Assembly: GCA_009746045.1 (NCBI GenBank)
Contig: RPFO01000027.1
Coordinates: 1,934,202 to 1,998,201, forward strand
Length of the DNA: 64,000 nucleotides
Reading direction: 5' to 3'
Source of the DNA: Mesostigma viride
Lineage: Eukaryota; Streptophyta; Mesostigmatophyceae; Mesostigmatales; Mesostigmataceae
A program made the position numbers and the translations under genes. Of this stretch, positions 9,794 to 20,300 are shown in pieces; positions within the stretch are counted from its first letter, which is position 1; each line of letters starts with the position of its first letter. The notes under the pieces are model-generated. The model made no database searches, had not been told where the DNA came from, and worked only from the letters and a program-made list of their open reading frames with translations.

Positions 9794-10435
9794 TTAGTAA
9801 CTTGCACATGCACCACATGCGCAAGGAGGACACCAAGAGCTTCACCAACCACCGTCGAAAGCTTGGCTGTGATGCCAAGGGCAAGGGTGTGGGGGTGTCC
9901 ATGTTGACACAGTGCATGAAGGCTGACAAGGTCAGGCAGAGATTGTGCAGGGAGGTGCCACTACCTCCTAGCTAGCGATACCGAGATGAGGGCGCGCAAA
10001 CGCATCAGCGCCATGCCGCGTGTTGAGTAATTTGCAACTACATTACTTGGCATGCTGTGGGTGCACGTGTAAAATGACCTTTCTAGCCATGCATGCGACA
10101 GCTGCCAATATTATGTTCAGCAAGCTCCTCCCTATAATAGAAATTGCGTGAGCATCCACATGGCCACATGTGCATATTGTCAGCTGTGTCTATATCAATG
10201 AACTTTTATGTATGTCTCCTGGACGGGTTGTCTTACATCACTCGTGAATGGTTTCCATGTTTTAGTGAGTCATCTTATTTGAGTTGACCAGATTGTCTCC
10301 TTGATATTCCACACTGGCAGTTTCGCATCCATGGGTAAGAATTTGTAATGGAAACTGGCAGGTATGGCATTGATAGCTCTACCAAATAGAACATGATCGG
10401 CCTGAATTTTTGTGGAATGTCTAAAATCATGATGG

Positions 10436-10910
10436 CTAAGATGCATGCAAGTTTCCAGCCTCAACAGAGCACATCTTGTACGGAAACTGCACTGAAATGT
10501 GATGAAAAATACGAAAAACGTGCATTTTTGGTAACATTTGTGAGCAAACTGACATCAAATACCCTCTGATGGTTCTGAATTTTTGTGGAATGTCTAAAAT
10601 AATGATGGCAAAGATGCATGCAAGTTTCCAGCCTGAACTGAGCACATCTTGTATGGAAACTGCCATGGAATGTGATGAAAAATACGAAAAACGTGCATTT
10701 TTGGTAACATTTGTGAGCAAACTGACATCAAATACCCTATGATGGACCTGAATTTTTGTGGGATGTCTAGAATAATGATGTTTAAGATGCCTACAAGTTT
10801 CCAGCCTCAACCGAGCACAGCTTGTATGGAAACTGCAATGAAATGTGATGAAAAATACAAAAAACGCACATTTTTGCTAGCATTTGGTGGCATTTTGTTA
10901 CCAAATGCGG
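10436..10910 (+). repeat. Three tandem copies of a ~168-bp unit
   Basis: Units start near 10438, 10611 and 10786, with shared text such as AAGATGCATGCAAGTTTCCA and TGAAAAATACGAAAAACG. They lie inside the DNA transposon. No coding sense is apparent. Confidence 0.8.
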
Positions 10911-11142
10911 TTGGATGACCATCAGATCTTGTGTACAGTCATTAGTCATGAGTATCAACTTACTTGCAAACAGCCAGGTCAAGAACTCTTTATTTGCATA
11001 TTAGAATGTATTTGTTTATATTAAAATCTGGAAAACTGCTAAAAATAGAAATGCCAAAAATAGGTCAGCTGAGGTCCGGTAAGTCCGGAAAGTTGCAATC
11101 CTTCTACTGGTGTCCTGAACATGCTACCTACCAAGATCTAGC

Positions 11143-11760
11143 ATGTTTCGACAATATTTGCATCGTACAGGAGTTATAAGGCTGTTTTTTGGCACTTTCA
11201 GACCGTTGTGTGCGGAGCATGACGATGGAACGGGCGTAGCACGGCCAACGGGGGAGGAGACTGAGAGCGCAGTTGATGCGGGGACACCCGTAGGTGATGA
11301 AGGGCGGGGGAATAAGAAATCGCACGTGTACGTCAAGGTTAAGGCCCTGACCGAGAGGGTCAATGCTTTGGAGAACCAACGAAGAATGCCATCCACCCCA
11401 GCAAGTGCTGCACCCAGCTCCAGCACTGGCGTTGGCACGGAGCTTCGCCGGCCCGCTGCGCCTGCCGCGTTGGGGCAACGCGAAAGCTTCAGCGCGGCCC
11501 ATGGCCAAGTGACAGGACTGCAACCAGCACACCGTCAACAAGAGCCACGCGCGCGCGCAGTCGCAATGGATGGGCCGAGGCAGCTGGATCGGGAGGGGGA
11601 ACCGTACGGCGAGCACGGTGTGTACGCGCCGTACGACCAAGGAATGCATGCCCAGCCTACTGCCGCTGGCAGGCAAGCGGCCAATGCTTATGTATACCAT
11701 GCCGGCATGTACGATCCACAGCCTGGCGAAGGGTCGGCAGCTGATACACATCAGCCTTGA
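11143..11760 (+). CDS. Hypothetical 205-aa protein within the DNA transposon
   Basis: An open frame from ATG 11143 to TGA 11758-11760. A short putative coiled coil (VKVKALTERVNALENQR, about residues 66-82) is followed by a low-complexity Ala/Pro/Gln-rich tail containing several Tyr-Gly and Pro-Tyr pairs (EPYGEHGVYAPYDQG). GC content rises sharply compared with flanking DNA, which suggests past coding constraint. It may be an exon of the transposon's accessory or transposase gene. No catalytic motif is visible and no family is recognised. Confidence 0.35.
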   Translation: MFRQYLHRTGVIRLFFGTFRPLCAEHDDGTGVARPTGEETESAVDAGTPVGDEGRGNKKSHVYVKVKALTERVNALENQRRMPSTPASAAPSSSTGVGTELRRPAAPAALGQRESFSAAHGQVTGLQPAHRQQEPRARAVAMDGPRQLDREGEPYGEHGVYAPYDQGMHAQPTAAGRQAANAYVYHAGMYDPQPGEGSAADTHQP

Positions 11761-12469
11761 GGTCGCGGCACATTGCAACAAACCACCTACGTTGAGAACC
11801 CTGAGCCCGTGCAGCATTACAATGACGGCACTTACCGTTATGCCGCAGCCCCCCCTCTAAGGAGATCTCCAAGGAAGACAAAGCCGAGGCCCCAAATCCC
11901 CAAGGCCGCCGGGGAGCAAGACTGGCAACATGGTGATGAGTGATGAGGGAGGAGGTTATGCAGCCAGGGATTCTCATTTCATGGGTCATAGTCATTTTGA
12001 TGAGCAAGGGACGTGGGCCTACAACGCCCACGTCCGGCCGGCCCCACAACCAGGCACATGCCCAGGCTCCACCGCGGAAAAGGCCACCCTACTCGCAAGA
12101 TGTAGACGAGTCGGGGCAACACGATTATTATGGTTCATATTAGATTGGGCATGTATGGTTTTGATACGGCATTTGCTTGGCACCAGATTCTGCATTAAAG
12201 AAAGCTGTATGCAAATCATTGTCAGGTAAGTTTAAGCTAATTTATACATTATTTTATCTTGCATTTGATATTAAAGAGGCAGAGAGACACAGTTGGCAGA
12301 TGCAAGTTTGCTAGGCCATGTAATAGGGATTATTGGTCATCCATCATATTCATAAATTTTCTTTTATTTATACATGGTTGCATAATACATTAATGTTGCG
12401 TTAATACTTTGTGGCACTAAACAACAAAATCATGAAATGCTAGTGCTATCGTGTCATATTGTCACTATC

Positions 12470-13216
12470 ATGCTGTCACGGTGTCACAATGTCACGATGT
12501 CACGGTGTCACAATGTCACCTCATGTTAATCAGTGCTTCTGGGCAATGTAATATCATTGTTGCAACCCCATGGGCGCCACATTACCTTGTGACACCATAC
12601 AAAATCGTAAAATACTAGCGTTATGGTGCCATCGTGTCACGGTGTCACGGTGTCACGGTGTCACGGTGTCACGGTGTCACGGTGTCACGGTGTCACGGTG
12701 TCACGGTGTCACAATGTCACCTCATGTTAATCAGTGCTTCTGGGCAATGTAATATCATTGTTGCAACCCCATGGGCGCCACATTACCTTGTGACACCATA
12801 CAAAATCGTAAAATACTAGCGTTATGGTGCCATCGTGTCACGGTGTACATTCACGGTGTCACGGTGTCACGGTGTCACGGTGTCACGGTGTCACGGTGTC
12901 ACAATGTCACCTCATGTTAATCAGTGCTTCTGGGCAATGTAATATCATTGTTGCAACCCCATGGGCGCCACATTACCTTGTGACACCATACAAAATCGTA
13001 AAATACTAGCGTTATGGTGCCATCGTGTCACGGTGTCACGGTGTCACGGTGTCACAATGTCACCTCATGTTAATCAGTGCTTCTGGGCAATGTAATATCA
13101 TTGTTGCAACCCCATGGGCGCCACATTACCTTGTGACACCATACAAAATCGTAAAATACTAGCGTTATGGTGTCACGGTGTCACGGTGTCACGGTGTCAC
13201 GGTGTCACGGTGTCAC
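12470..13216 (+). repeat. Right subterminal arrays: four ~190-bp units with CGGTGTCAC runs
   Basis: Each unit holds a conserved ~125-bp block (CACCTCATGTTAATCAGTGC ... AAAATACTAGCGTTATGG) followed by a variable run of CGGTGTCAC 9-mers. It is the mirror image in orientation of the left subterminal clusters at 6313-6507. Confidence 0.8.
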
Positions 13217-13299
13217 AACATGTTGGGACAATAACCTACATGCTTTGGACTTACGAGAGGCCCTAAATAACAAAGTTTGAAAAATCTCAATTTGTAGTA

Positions 13300-13331
13300 G
13301 TGTTCTAGTACAAATCCAGACGAGCTTAGGG
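13300..13331 (-). repeat. Right terminal inverted repeat of the DNA transposon
   Basis: Reverse complement of 6193-6224, 32 of 32 bases by eye; followed by the GCT target duplication. Confidence 0.85.
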
Positions 13332-13364
13332 GCTCTCAGCAGCAAGATTAGCAACACCCAACGC

Positions 13365-15044
13365 ATGCTAGATTTCCTACGCCTCTGCGTTGCGCAAGCA
13401 TCCCCGAATACCCAGAGCAGGCGGCAGGCTCGCATCCTACGCTTGCAGGACAAAATAAATGCGATGAAAAGCACTATTTCTACCGCTTCCCTTCCCCCCT
13501 CCGTTTCACCCCCACCTCCACCCCCCGCCGCATCCACCCCCATCACCCATCGTCGTCCTCCCCTGGTGGGCCAGCAGGCATCCTTGGCCCTTGCCACTTT
13601 TAACACCCGCACATTGCTAGATGACGACCATAGCTGCCGGGTAGAGGAGCTAGTCGCATTCTGCATTGAGCATCGTGTGTCTATATTAGGCGTCCAGGAA
13701 CACCGCCGCACGGTGCCACTTGGCATGGTGAGCACTGATCGCTTGGCGGGTGGCTGGCGGTTTTTCTTCGCTGGCAGCGGTACGTCTGGCCAAGGTGGTG
13801 TTGGTCTTTTGTGTTCGCCGCTGGCAGTTGCTAGCCTCAGCACGCTTAAGTTTCTAACGCCACGCCTTATGGTAGCACACTTCACCTCCGTCGAGGGGCG
13901 GTCTAAACACCACCTCACGGTGGGGGTGGGCTACGCACCCCATAGTGGTCTACCTGCGTTGGAACGCCAGAAGTTCTTCGAGGACTTGCATAGCCTTGAG
14001 GGGGCCACCCCGGCCCGCCACTTTTTGGTTATGCTGCTAGACGCCAATGCCACGCTCCCCGTGGGTACTGCTGGCAGTCGCTTTGCGCCTGCTGACACTG
14101 CTGCTAATGACAACACTCCCCTGTTTTCTGCCTTTTTGCGGGATAGCGGGATGGTTGCTGTCAACTGCCACTTCCAACGTCCCTCCCAGGACTTGGTCAC
14201 TTTTCGTGGCCCTAACGGCCGTCAGGCCTGTCTGGACTACGTGGTGGTACGGCAGCCCAGGTGTACCTCGGTTCTGGACACCCGAGTGTTTGACACGCCC
14301 ACGGTGTGCTCTGACCACCGGTTGGTGCGCGCGACCCTTCGGCTCCGGTTCCACGTCCCCGCGCGCCGCGCCCCAGTGGTCCGCCCTGACTGGTCTGCTC
14401 TACGTCCGGTCAAGGGAGATCCTGAGGACTGGACGGACGCCGAGCACGAGCGGAACTGGTGCCGACGGAAGTACCTGTCGGCACTGGACGCCCGGGCGGA
14501 CGTCGACGAGCTGGACAAGGGTGCCCCCAACGCAGCCATTTTTGCGGGCTTTGCGGCCCGTGCCCCGTTGCTGGCGGCCCGGCACCTGCCGGTCATGCCC
14601 CGCCGCCGCCCCGGCCCGCTCTACCGCCAGGACCCCAAGGTCTTGGCCGCCCGGCACCGCCTCAAGCGTAACCGGGACCCGCTGCAGAAACCATTGCTCA
14701 AGGCCGCCCTTCTGGAGGCCTACGAGCATGCTCAGGACGCGGAGGCGGCCCAGTGCATCGCGGATGCCAAGGCCTGCCAGGCTCGCAACCAGGGCAAGGA
14801 CATGTGGTACCACCTCGACCGGCTCGGCGGCCGGCGGCAGCGCACCCCGGTGGAGCACACGGGGGACGGCACGGCGCCGGTAAGCCTTGACCGCTGGTTG
14901 GCCCACAATGTTTCCTTGACCGGTGGGGCTCGCGCCCCCCCCCGCCGCTTCACCCCGAGACGGCCGCCCGCCTCGGGGTCGCCGGACCCCCGCCGCCGCC
15001 AGCGCCCCCCTCCTCGGCCGCGGACTACCAAGTCCCCGCCTTGA
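13365..15044 (+). CDS. LINE-A ORF2, endonuclease part
   Basis: A 559-aa frame. Residues about 75-320 form an exonuclease-endonuclease-phosphatase (APE-type) domain: LALATFNTRTL near the start, ILGVQEHRR (catalytic Glu), a Gly-rich GQGGVGLLCS strand, VMLLDANAT, and the terminal SDHRLVRA (catalytic Asp-His). It nicks target DNA for target-primed reverse transcription. Downstream residues (Arg/Ala-rich, about 330-500) are a linker. The frame leaves the correct register near a C9 tract (14935-14943). The sense frame continues as ...CLATNDVVHPFTLEELDG (about 15054-15107) and then shifts once more by a 1-nt loss near 15141 before the reverse transcriptase. LINE-B shows the same first offset. Confidence 0.85.
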   Translation: MLDFLRLCVAQASPNTQSRRQARILRLQDKINAMKSTISTASLPPSVSPPPPPPAASTPITHRRPPLVGQQASLALATFNTRTLLDDDHSCRVEELVAFCIEHRVSILGVQEHRRTVPLGMVSTDRLAGGWRFFFAGSGTSGQGGVGLLCSPLAVASLSTLKFLTPRLMVAHFTSVEGRSKHHLTVGVGYAPHSGLPALERQKFFEDLHSLEGATPARHFLVMLLDANATLPVGTAGSRFAPADTAANDNTPLFSAFLRDSGMVAVNCHFQRPSQDLVTFRGPNGRQACLDYVVVRQPRCTSVLDTRVFDTPTVCSDHRLVRATLRLRFHVPARRAPVVRPDWSALRPVKGDPEDWTDAEHERNWCRRKYLSALDARADVDELDKGAPNAAIFAGFAARAPLLAARHLPVMPRRRPGPLYRQDPKVLAARHRLKRNRDPLQKPLLKAALLEAYEHAQDAEAAQCIADAKACQARNQGKDMWYHLDRLGGRRQRTPVEHTGDGTAPVSLDRWLAHNVSLTGGARAPPRRFTPRRPPASGSPDPRRRQRPPPRPRTTKSPP

Positions 15045-15141
15045 AGGAGGGCTGCCTTGCCACCAACGACGTCGTCCACCCCTTCACTTTGGAGGAATTG
15101 GACGGCGCCCTTGCTCGCCTGCGGTACGATGCGGCGGTCGG

Positions 15142-16737
15142 GCCGACCACCTTTCTGCTGAGCTGCTGAAGACCCCTGATCTGGCGGTTAGGGATCTTCT
15201 GCTGGCGTTCTGCAACCGTGTCCTGCTCTCTGACGAGCCTCCGCCTGCTGAGTGGCAGACGGCCATCCGCGTCATGCTGTACAAGAAGGGCTCTGCTGCT
15301 GACCCCGGTAACTACCGGGGTGTCTGCCTCCAGAGCGCCGCGCTGAAGGTCTTCATGCGCATGATGCTGCACAGGCTCCGCGCCGCGCTGGACCCACACC
15401 TGGGTGAGTCTCAGATGGGTTTCCGTAGTGGTCGTAACACTGTCATGGCTGTGTTTGTCGCGCGCCGGTTGATGGAGGAGGTGCGTCGCCTTCCCCCTGA
15501 CAGTTTGCCGCTGGTCCTCATTTTTGTTGACTATATCAAGGCCTTTGACACGGTCCTCTGGGAGGCTCTTTGGGCCATCCTAGCTCTGGACCGCGTGCCA
15601 CCAGCGTTTATTGCTGCCATTCGCCGACTGTATGAGGGCTCACAGGCAGTAGTGCGGACTGCGGAAGGCACCACCCCACCATTCCCCCTTCACCACGGGG
15701 TGTGGCAAGGTTGTGCCCTGTCTCCATACCTGTTCATTATTGTCGTGGACCACGTCATGCGCCAGGCACGTGCGCGCTTTACTGCTCTTAAGGGGTTCGA
15801 GCCAGGCTTGGACATCCTTAACGAGCGTGGGCACGGCGGGGTTAGCACGGGTTACCGCCTGGCTGACCTGATTTACGCGGACGACACCACCCTCATCGCG
15901 CGCCCCGAGCACATTCAGACCTGGCTGGACTGTCTGGGCCTGGAGGCGAGGGCGGTGGGGTTGGAGATTAGTGTCAAAACTGAGGCGATGGTGATTGGGG
16001 CCTCCAGTCGCCCACCGCTGCCGCGCCTGCTAGACGGGACGGAGGTCCCACTCCGCGACCGCTTCAAGCTGTTGGGGAGTTGGCTTCCGGACACTGCCGA
16101 CGATGTGGACACCCGCATCGGCCTTTCCTGGGCCAAGCTCCGTTCGCTCAACACCTACTGGCGCTCCAAGGGCCTGGACGAGCACCGCAAGCGCATGCTC
16201 TTCAAGGTCCTCGTCCTCACGGTGCTCACGTATGGCGCCGAGGCATGGACACTCACGGCAACACTGGCAGCCAAGCTAGACGGCACGGTAACCCGGATGC
16301 TCCGACAGGTCCTGAATGTCGGGTTTTCTCAGCGTAGGTCCTTAGAGTCTTTGTATCACGGTATGCCGCGTATTTCGGACGAGATTAGACAGCGTAGGAT
16401 AGCATTTGTAGGACATCTTGCTCGCACCAGCCAGGTCGACACCGCCCTTGGTCTGGCCGGTCCCCAGCGGCTCGGCCAACCGGGGCGGCACATTTTGACC
16501 TGGCCTGGCCCCAAGAACATTCCTAAAAAGGTAGGGAAACATGCCATGACCTATACCCAGATGTTGCTGGACGACCTAGTGGTCCCAGCCCAGTTTGAGT
16601 ACCGCATCCACTCTCTCTCCCGTCTTTGGACTGCCATGCAGGACAAGGAGCGGTGGAAGAAGATTGTCAAGGCACACACGCCCGACCCTGTGGGCAAGCC
16701 ACCTCCCCCCAAGCGGAGGAGGCGTTTTGATGAGTAG
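15142..16737 (+). CDS. LINE-A ORF2, reverse transcriptase part
   Basis: Sense sequence begins ADHLSAELLK at 15142 and runs to the stop at 16737. Reverse transcriptase blocks in order: NYRGVCLQSAALKVF, SQMGFRSGRNTVMAVF, FVDYIKAFDTV (catalytic Asp), HGVWQGCALSPYLFII, YADDTTL (catalytic Asp pair, about 15873), and KLLGSWLPD. The C-terminal LTYGAEAW and RRIAFVGHLAR motifs are typical of RTE/CR1-like non-LTR retrotransposons. There is no RNase H. The open frame extends upstream to 14923 but that portion is out of register. Loss of one nucleotide near 15141 (LINE-B has GGTGCC, LINE-A GGGCC) separates it from the endonuclease frame, so this copy is probably inactive. Confidence 0.9.
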   Translation, partial: ADHLSAELLKTPDLAVRDLLLAFCNRVLLSDEPPPAEWQTAIRVMLYKKGSAADPGNYRGVCLQSAALKVFMRMMLHRLRAALDPHLGESQMGFRSGRNTVMAVFVARRLMEEVRRLPPDSLPLVLIFVDYIKAFDTVLWEALWAILALDRVPPAFIAAIRRLYEGSQAVVRTAEGTTPPFPLHHGVWQGCALSPYLFIIVVDHVMRQARARFTALKGFEPGLDILNERGHGGVSTGYRLADLIYADDTTLIARPEHIQTWLDCLGLEARAVGLEISVKTEAMVIGASSRPPLPRLLDGTEVPLRDRFKLLGSWLPDTADDVDTRIGLSWAKLRSLNTYWRSKGLDEHRKRMLFKVLVLTVLTYGAEAWTLTATLAAKLDGTVTRMLRQVLNVGFSQRRSLESLYHGMPRISDEIRQRRIAFVGHLARTSQVDTALGLAGPQRLGQPGRHILTWPGPKNIPKKVGKHAMTYTQMLLDDLVVPAQFEYRIHSLSRLWTAMQDKERWKKIVKAHTPDPVGKPPPPKRRRRFDE

Positions 16738-16859
16738 TGTAGTTAGGCTTTTCTAGATAGAGTTAGGATAGTTCGATCACGCGGCTTCCTCCACCCCATC
16801 CATCATGAAATATGTGCTACATGACCTCCCCACGGAGGCATGTTATAATTTAATTTAAT

Positions 16860-17250
16860 GCCGAGCCTATCACGAAAAGTCCACGGCCGCCGCGCGTCGC
16901 CTGGGGCATGCCCTTGCAATGTAATACTGTATTTCCCTTCTGACACATCTCGGGTATGAGCTATACTCCTTGTGAGGACAAAAGCGCCTGCGCACCTCTC
17001 TACAAAGCCGCTAAGTTTCCATTCGATGGAAACAGAGAGGTGCGCCTGAGGACATGAATGGAGGACCTCTCAGCCATCGCCATCTATGTTCTGTCATCAC
17101 GGCGCCCACAAGCCGCCTCATCACTAGCCAGGATCAGCATGCTGTGACAATCCAATCAGCATGGTAGTAAGGCCGTCTTTAGCCAAGCAACGGGCCACAA
17201 TAATATGCTTTCCCCACGCTGACCAAAGCGGTTCATTATGGACAATGCCT
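16860..17250. other. Interval between LINE-A and MCM10 stop
   Basis: No gene seen. It should contain the MCM10 3' UTR (minus strand), but no clear TGTAA polyadenylation signal was found on that strand. Confidence 0.4.
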
Positions 17251-17394
17251 TCAAGGAGAACAGGAATCCTCGTACGGAGCTCGTATGACGCGAGCTGCCC
17301 CATCCACACTTCGCAGCGTGAAGGCGTGCTCCTCGCCCCTTGGCTTGAACCCCTCCCGGGATGGAAGGTTGTCGCTTGGGGCTGCCTTGGGCCC
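17251..17394 (-). CDS. MCM10: MCM10 exon 14 (terminal)
   Basis: The acceptor CTGCAG at 17400-17395 opens on GPKAAPSDNL and the exon ends at TGA 17253-17251. GPK and PRGEEHAF align with the C-terminal end of animal MCM10 proteins. It joins the preceding exon in phase 0. Confidence 0.85.
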   Translation of the reverse strand, partial: GPKAAPSDNLPSREGFKPRGEEHAFTLRSVDGAARVIRAPYEDSCSP

Positions 17395-20300
17395 CTGCAG
17401 ATCCATGTGCCAGGAGGGCACAGTTAACCAGCGTGACAGCATGCGAAGCAGAAGTCAGCGATCCCGAGGTAAACCAGTTCGTAGGCGGCAGCAAATAGTG
17501 AACTAAATGCTGCCGAATGGTACACGAAGAAACGCGCCTAACCACTGCATGCCATTGTCAAGGTCATGTTAACCCAGGTTCATTCATCGCATGCCTGTTC
17601 TTTCAAGGTCCGTATCATATCTCATAATCACAGTGCTGGGAGATGACCCTATAGCGGCTTGCCATGGACATTGATGCCATGAACTACATTCACAAGGCAG
17701 GCCTCTGCTAATGATCTACAGTGCACCCATGTAGTTATGCTATGGTTCACTCGCACTGGACATGCCTGTCATGCAGCTGCTGACAAGGCAGGCCTCAGCG
17801 TACTTACTTTTCTGTATTCATTCCACCATGCAGTGGTGCACTCTCAGTGAACAGGAGGCTTTTTTTTTTCTTACCCGCGATATAGTAACGTTATTGGCTA
17901 GGCATGATTGGGCGTGCGTACACTCGCTAGTCCAGTTGTTCTTATTTCTGCGCTGCGTTCCGATGCCGGCCTATTACCTGTAGTTCATAATATCTACCTG
18001 TAGCAGTCACGAGTCTATTAATAAATAAATAAATTACCTGTAGCTTATCATATCTAAACGCATACTAGTGTACTGTAGCATGATAAGAAACTGTAGCTTA
18101 TCATATCTAAACGCATACTAGTGTACTGTAGCATGATAAGAAACTTCGAACTTACAGTGAACATGGATGCGCGGTCAAAGTCGTTCCCACCGCACCGCCC
18201 GCACGCCTTGCGCGGGTAATGCGCGTCGAGTGTAGTAACTTTCCGCTTGCAGCCGCGACAGTCAAACCAACGTTTGACCGCTTCCTTCACCGCCTTGACC
18301 ACGTGGTGGGACGCGACGCACTGGAAGGGCTTGCGCTCCGTGGTCACGTTGCACTGCAGCGGCAGGAGACGCCAAAGTTACGCCATGTACAAACAAAAGG
18401 TCAACATACGTACTGAAATTTATGGTACAATGCTGTGCAAAGAGCTGGCACTGCGACCACAAGCACGTGCGTGCAACCAAGAAGACCGACCACACGACCA
18501 GAACACACATCGTATAAGAACACACATCGTATAAGAACACACATCGTACCAGAGCACATTGTACCAGAGCACATTGTACCAGAGCACATCGTATTAGAAC
18601 ACATCACACCAAAGTCTACGTTCTGGTATGACGTTATTAATGAATGAATCAAAGTACTTGCGCTCCATCACAAAGTCACGCGGCGGCCGCAACACGACGT
18701 GCCAAAGAAAAGTTGCAGTACCACAGAAACGTCGCAGAGCGTGGGATGCCCCACCAGATCCACCACCGTGCCGTGCGCTAGTACCCAAGAGAAGAGCATG
18801 GGAAGGATACACCACGGTGCGAGTACAACCAAAGGCCCTGCGTTCGAATCCCAGTAGCATACCAAACTCAACCGCACTCTCCGTGGTCACCTGGCAGTAG
18901 ACCTGGCCACCCCTGCCCTTTGCCTGAGCGGGGGGGTGACACGCGAGCGCAAGCACATTGCGAGGAGCCTAGCGACGCGAGCGCGAGCACATTGGGGGGA
19001 GCCTAGCGACGCGAGCGCGAGCACATTGGGGGGAGCCTAGCGACGCGAGCGCGAGCACATTGGGGGGAGCCTAGCGACGCGAGCGCGAGCACATTGGGGG
19101 GAGCCTAGCGACGCGAGCGCGAGCACATTGGGGGGAGCCTAGCGACGCGAGCGCCAGCACATTGCGAATACCGAACAAATCCATGTGCCTGCGTGCCCGC
19201 GGCTCACACCGCGGCGAAAGACACACCGATGCAATGCAAAATGGAGATGGCGAAGCGCATGGACTGCGCAGTAGGGGGTTGGATTAGGAAAAAGTTGTAC
19301 AGACGCCGTATATAGTAACCTCACATAGTAACATCATAGAGCGACATCATAGAGCAACATCATATAGCAACATCATATAGTAACATCATAGAGCAACATC
19401 ATAGAGCAACATCATATAGTAACATCATATAGTAACATCATATAGTAACATCATATAGTAACATCATATAGTAACATCATAGAGTAACCTCATATAGTAA
19501 CCTCATAGATTAACATCGTATTGGGGGCTTCGGGGTGGGGTGGGGGTTGGGGGCTTCACATTTATATTTTTCTTATTTTTATTTGTAACACCATACAGGG
19601 AAGAGGGAATACATGACGGGCCCCCGTCGTGGTGGTGGCTTGCCCACCGTGGTGGCGTCGTCGTCGTCATGGGTGCCTTGGCATGTACCTTTCAACAGGC
19701 CATGCATGTACGTTGCAGCAGCGCCACCCGGCCTCTTAATTGCGTACGCGTGAAGCCGATATGTATCAAGGAGACAACCAGCGCAAGCCAGAAATCGGGA
19801 GAAGCCGATATGTATAGCCGTATGCCAACAGGTGTATGCAAATCGATTATATGCCATTAGTTCTTATGCCAATAGTTTAAATGCCATTAGTCACATGCAC
19901 ACATAGATATGCATGGATAGGCCAACAGAGCACGCACGTTGCAGCAGCGCCACCCAGGCACCATCATCTTGGTGATACCCTCCATCTTGGTCACCATCTC
20001 CTCCTTCTTTTCCAGCAGGTCGAACAACTGGGAGCGGCGCGCGTCCTCCACCTGTGCGTGGATGCCAGCAAAAAAGTTGATAGGGTGGCAAATGGGGCAA
20101 GGCGTGGTAGAGAGAGTTACAGCAGGGAAAACCGTGGGCGCCCCCCACCTGGGTATAGGCCAGCAACTGTGTTTTCTGACCCCTCCCAAAAAATTTCAAG
20201 CCCTAAGCCCTAAGAAGCCAACTGATGGGTGTGTCCTCAACCTGAGTGGATGGCAGCACCACGTTCAAGATAAAGATTACCTCTCTAACTCTAAGATATC

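Larger units (their letters stand above)
6193..13331. mobile_element. 7.1-kb TIR DNA transposon (CACTA/EnSpm-like) inserted in LINE-A
   Basis: The ends are perfect 32-bp inverted repeats beginning CCCTAAGCTCGTCTGGATTT (6193-6224 and 13300-13331), flanked by a GCT duplication (6190-6192 and 13332-13334). Deleting the element and one GCT joins LINE-A so that the stretch from GGGCTAGAAC to CACCCAACG has the same length (46 bp) as in LINE-B at 41218-41263. Both ends carry inverted subterminal arrays of the 9-mer CGGTGTCAC. CCCTA termini, a 3-bp target duplication and subterminal repeats fit the CACTA/EnSpm superfamily (termini usually CACTA). No transposase domain is recognisable, so the copy may be non-autonomous or its gene may be split by introns I cannot resolve. 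Confidence 0.8.
13335..16859 (+). mobile_element. LINE-A, ORF2 half and 3' end
   Basis: This is the continuation of the element whose ORF1 is at 4868-6052. It encodes an apurinic-type endonuclease and a reverse transcriptase and ends in the block TGTGCTACATGACCTCCCC ... GGCATGTTATA plus a short (TTTAA)n tail (16845-16859). LINE-B (41101-44740) is a second copy of the same family, so boundaries are supported by comparison. No RNase H domain is seen after the reverse transcriptase. Confidence 0.85.

Noticed and set aside
8632-9975. Very long open frames (up to 447 codons) on both strands
   Set aside because: They translate tetranucleotide satellites (Pro-Ser-Leu, Thr-His-Pro, Gly-Trp-Val repeats) and are open in several frames at once.
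10290-10310. Possible fifth micro-retroinsertion (TTGTCTCCTTGATA)
   Set aside because: Only 14 bases match and no flanking target duplication was found.
18830-18860. tRNA-like B box GTTCGAATCCC
   Set aside because: No matching A box, no paired T stem or acceptor stem; it lies in an MCM10 intron.
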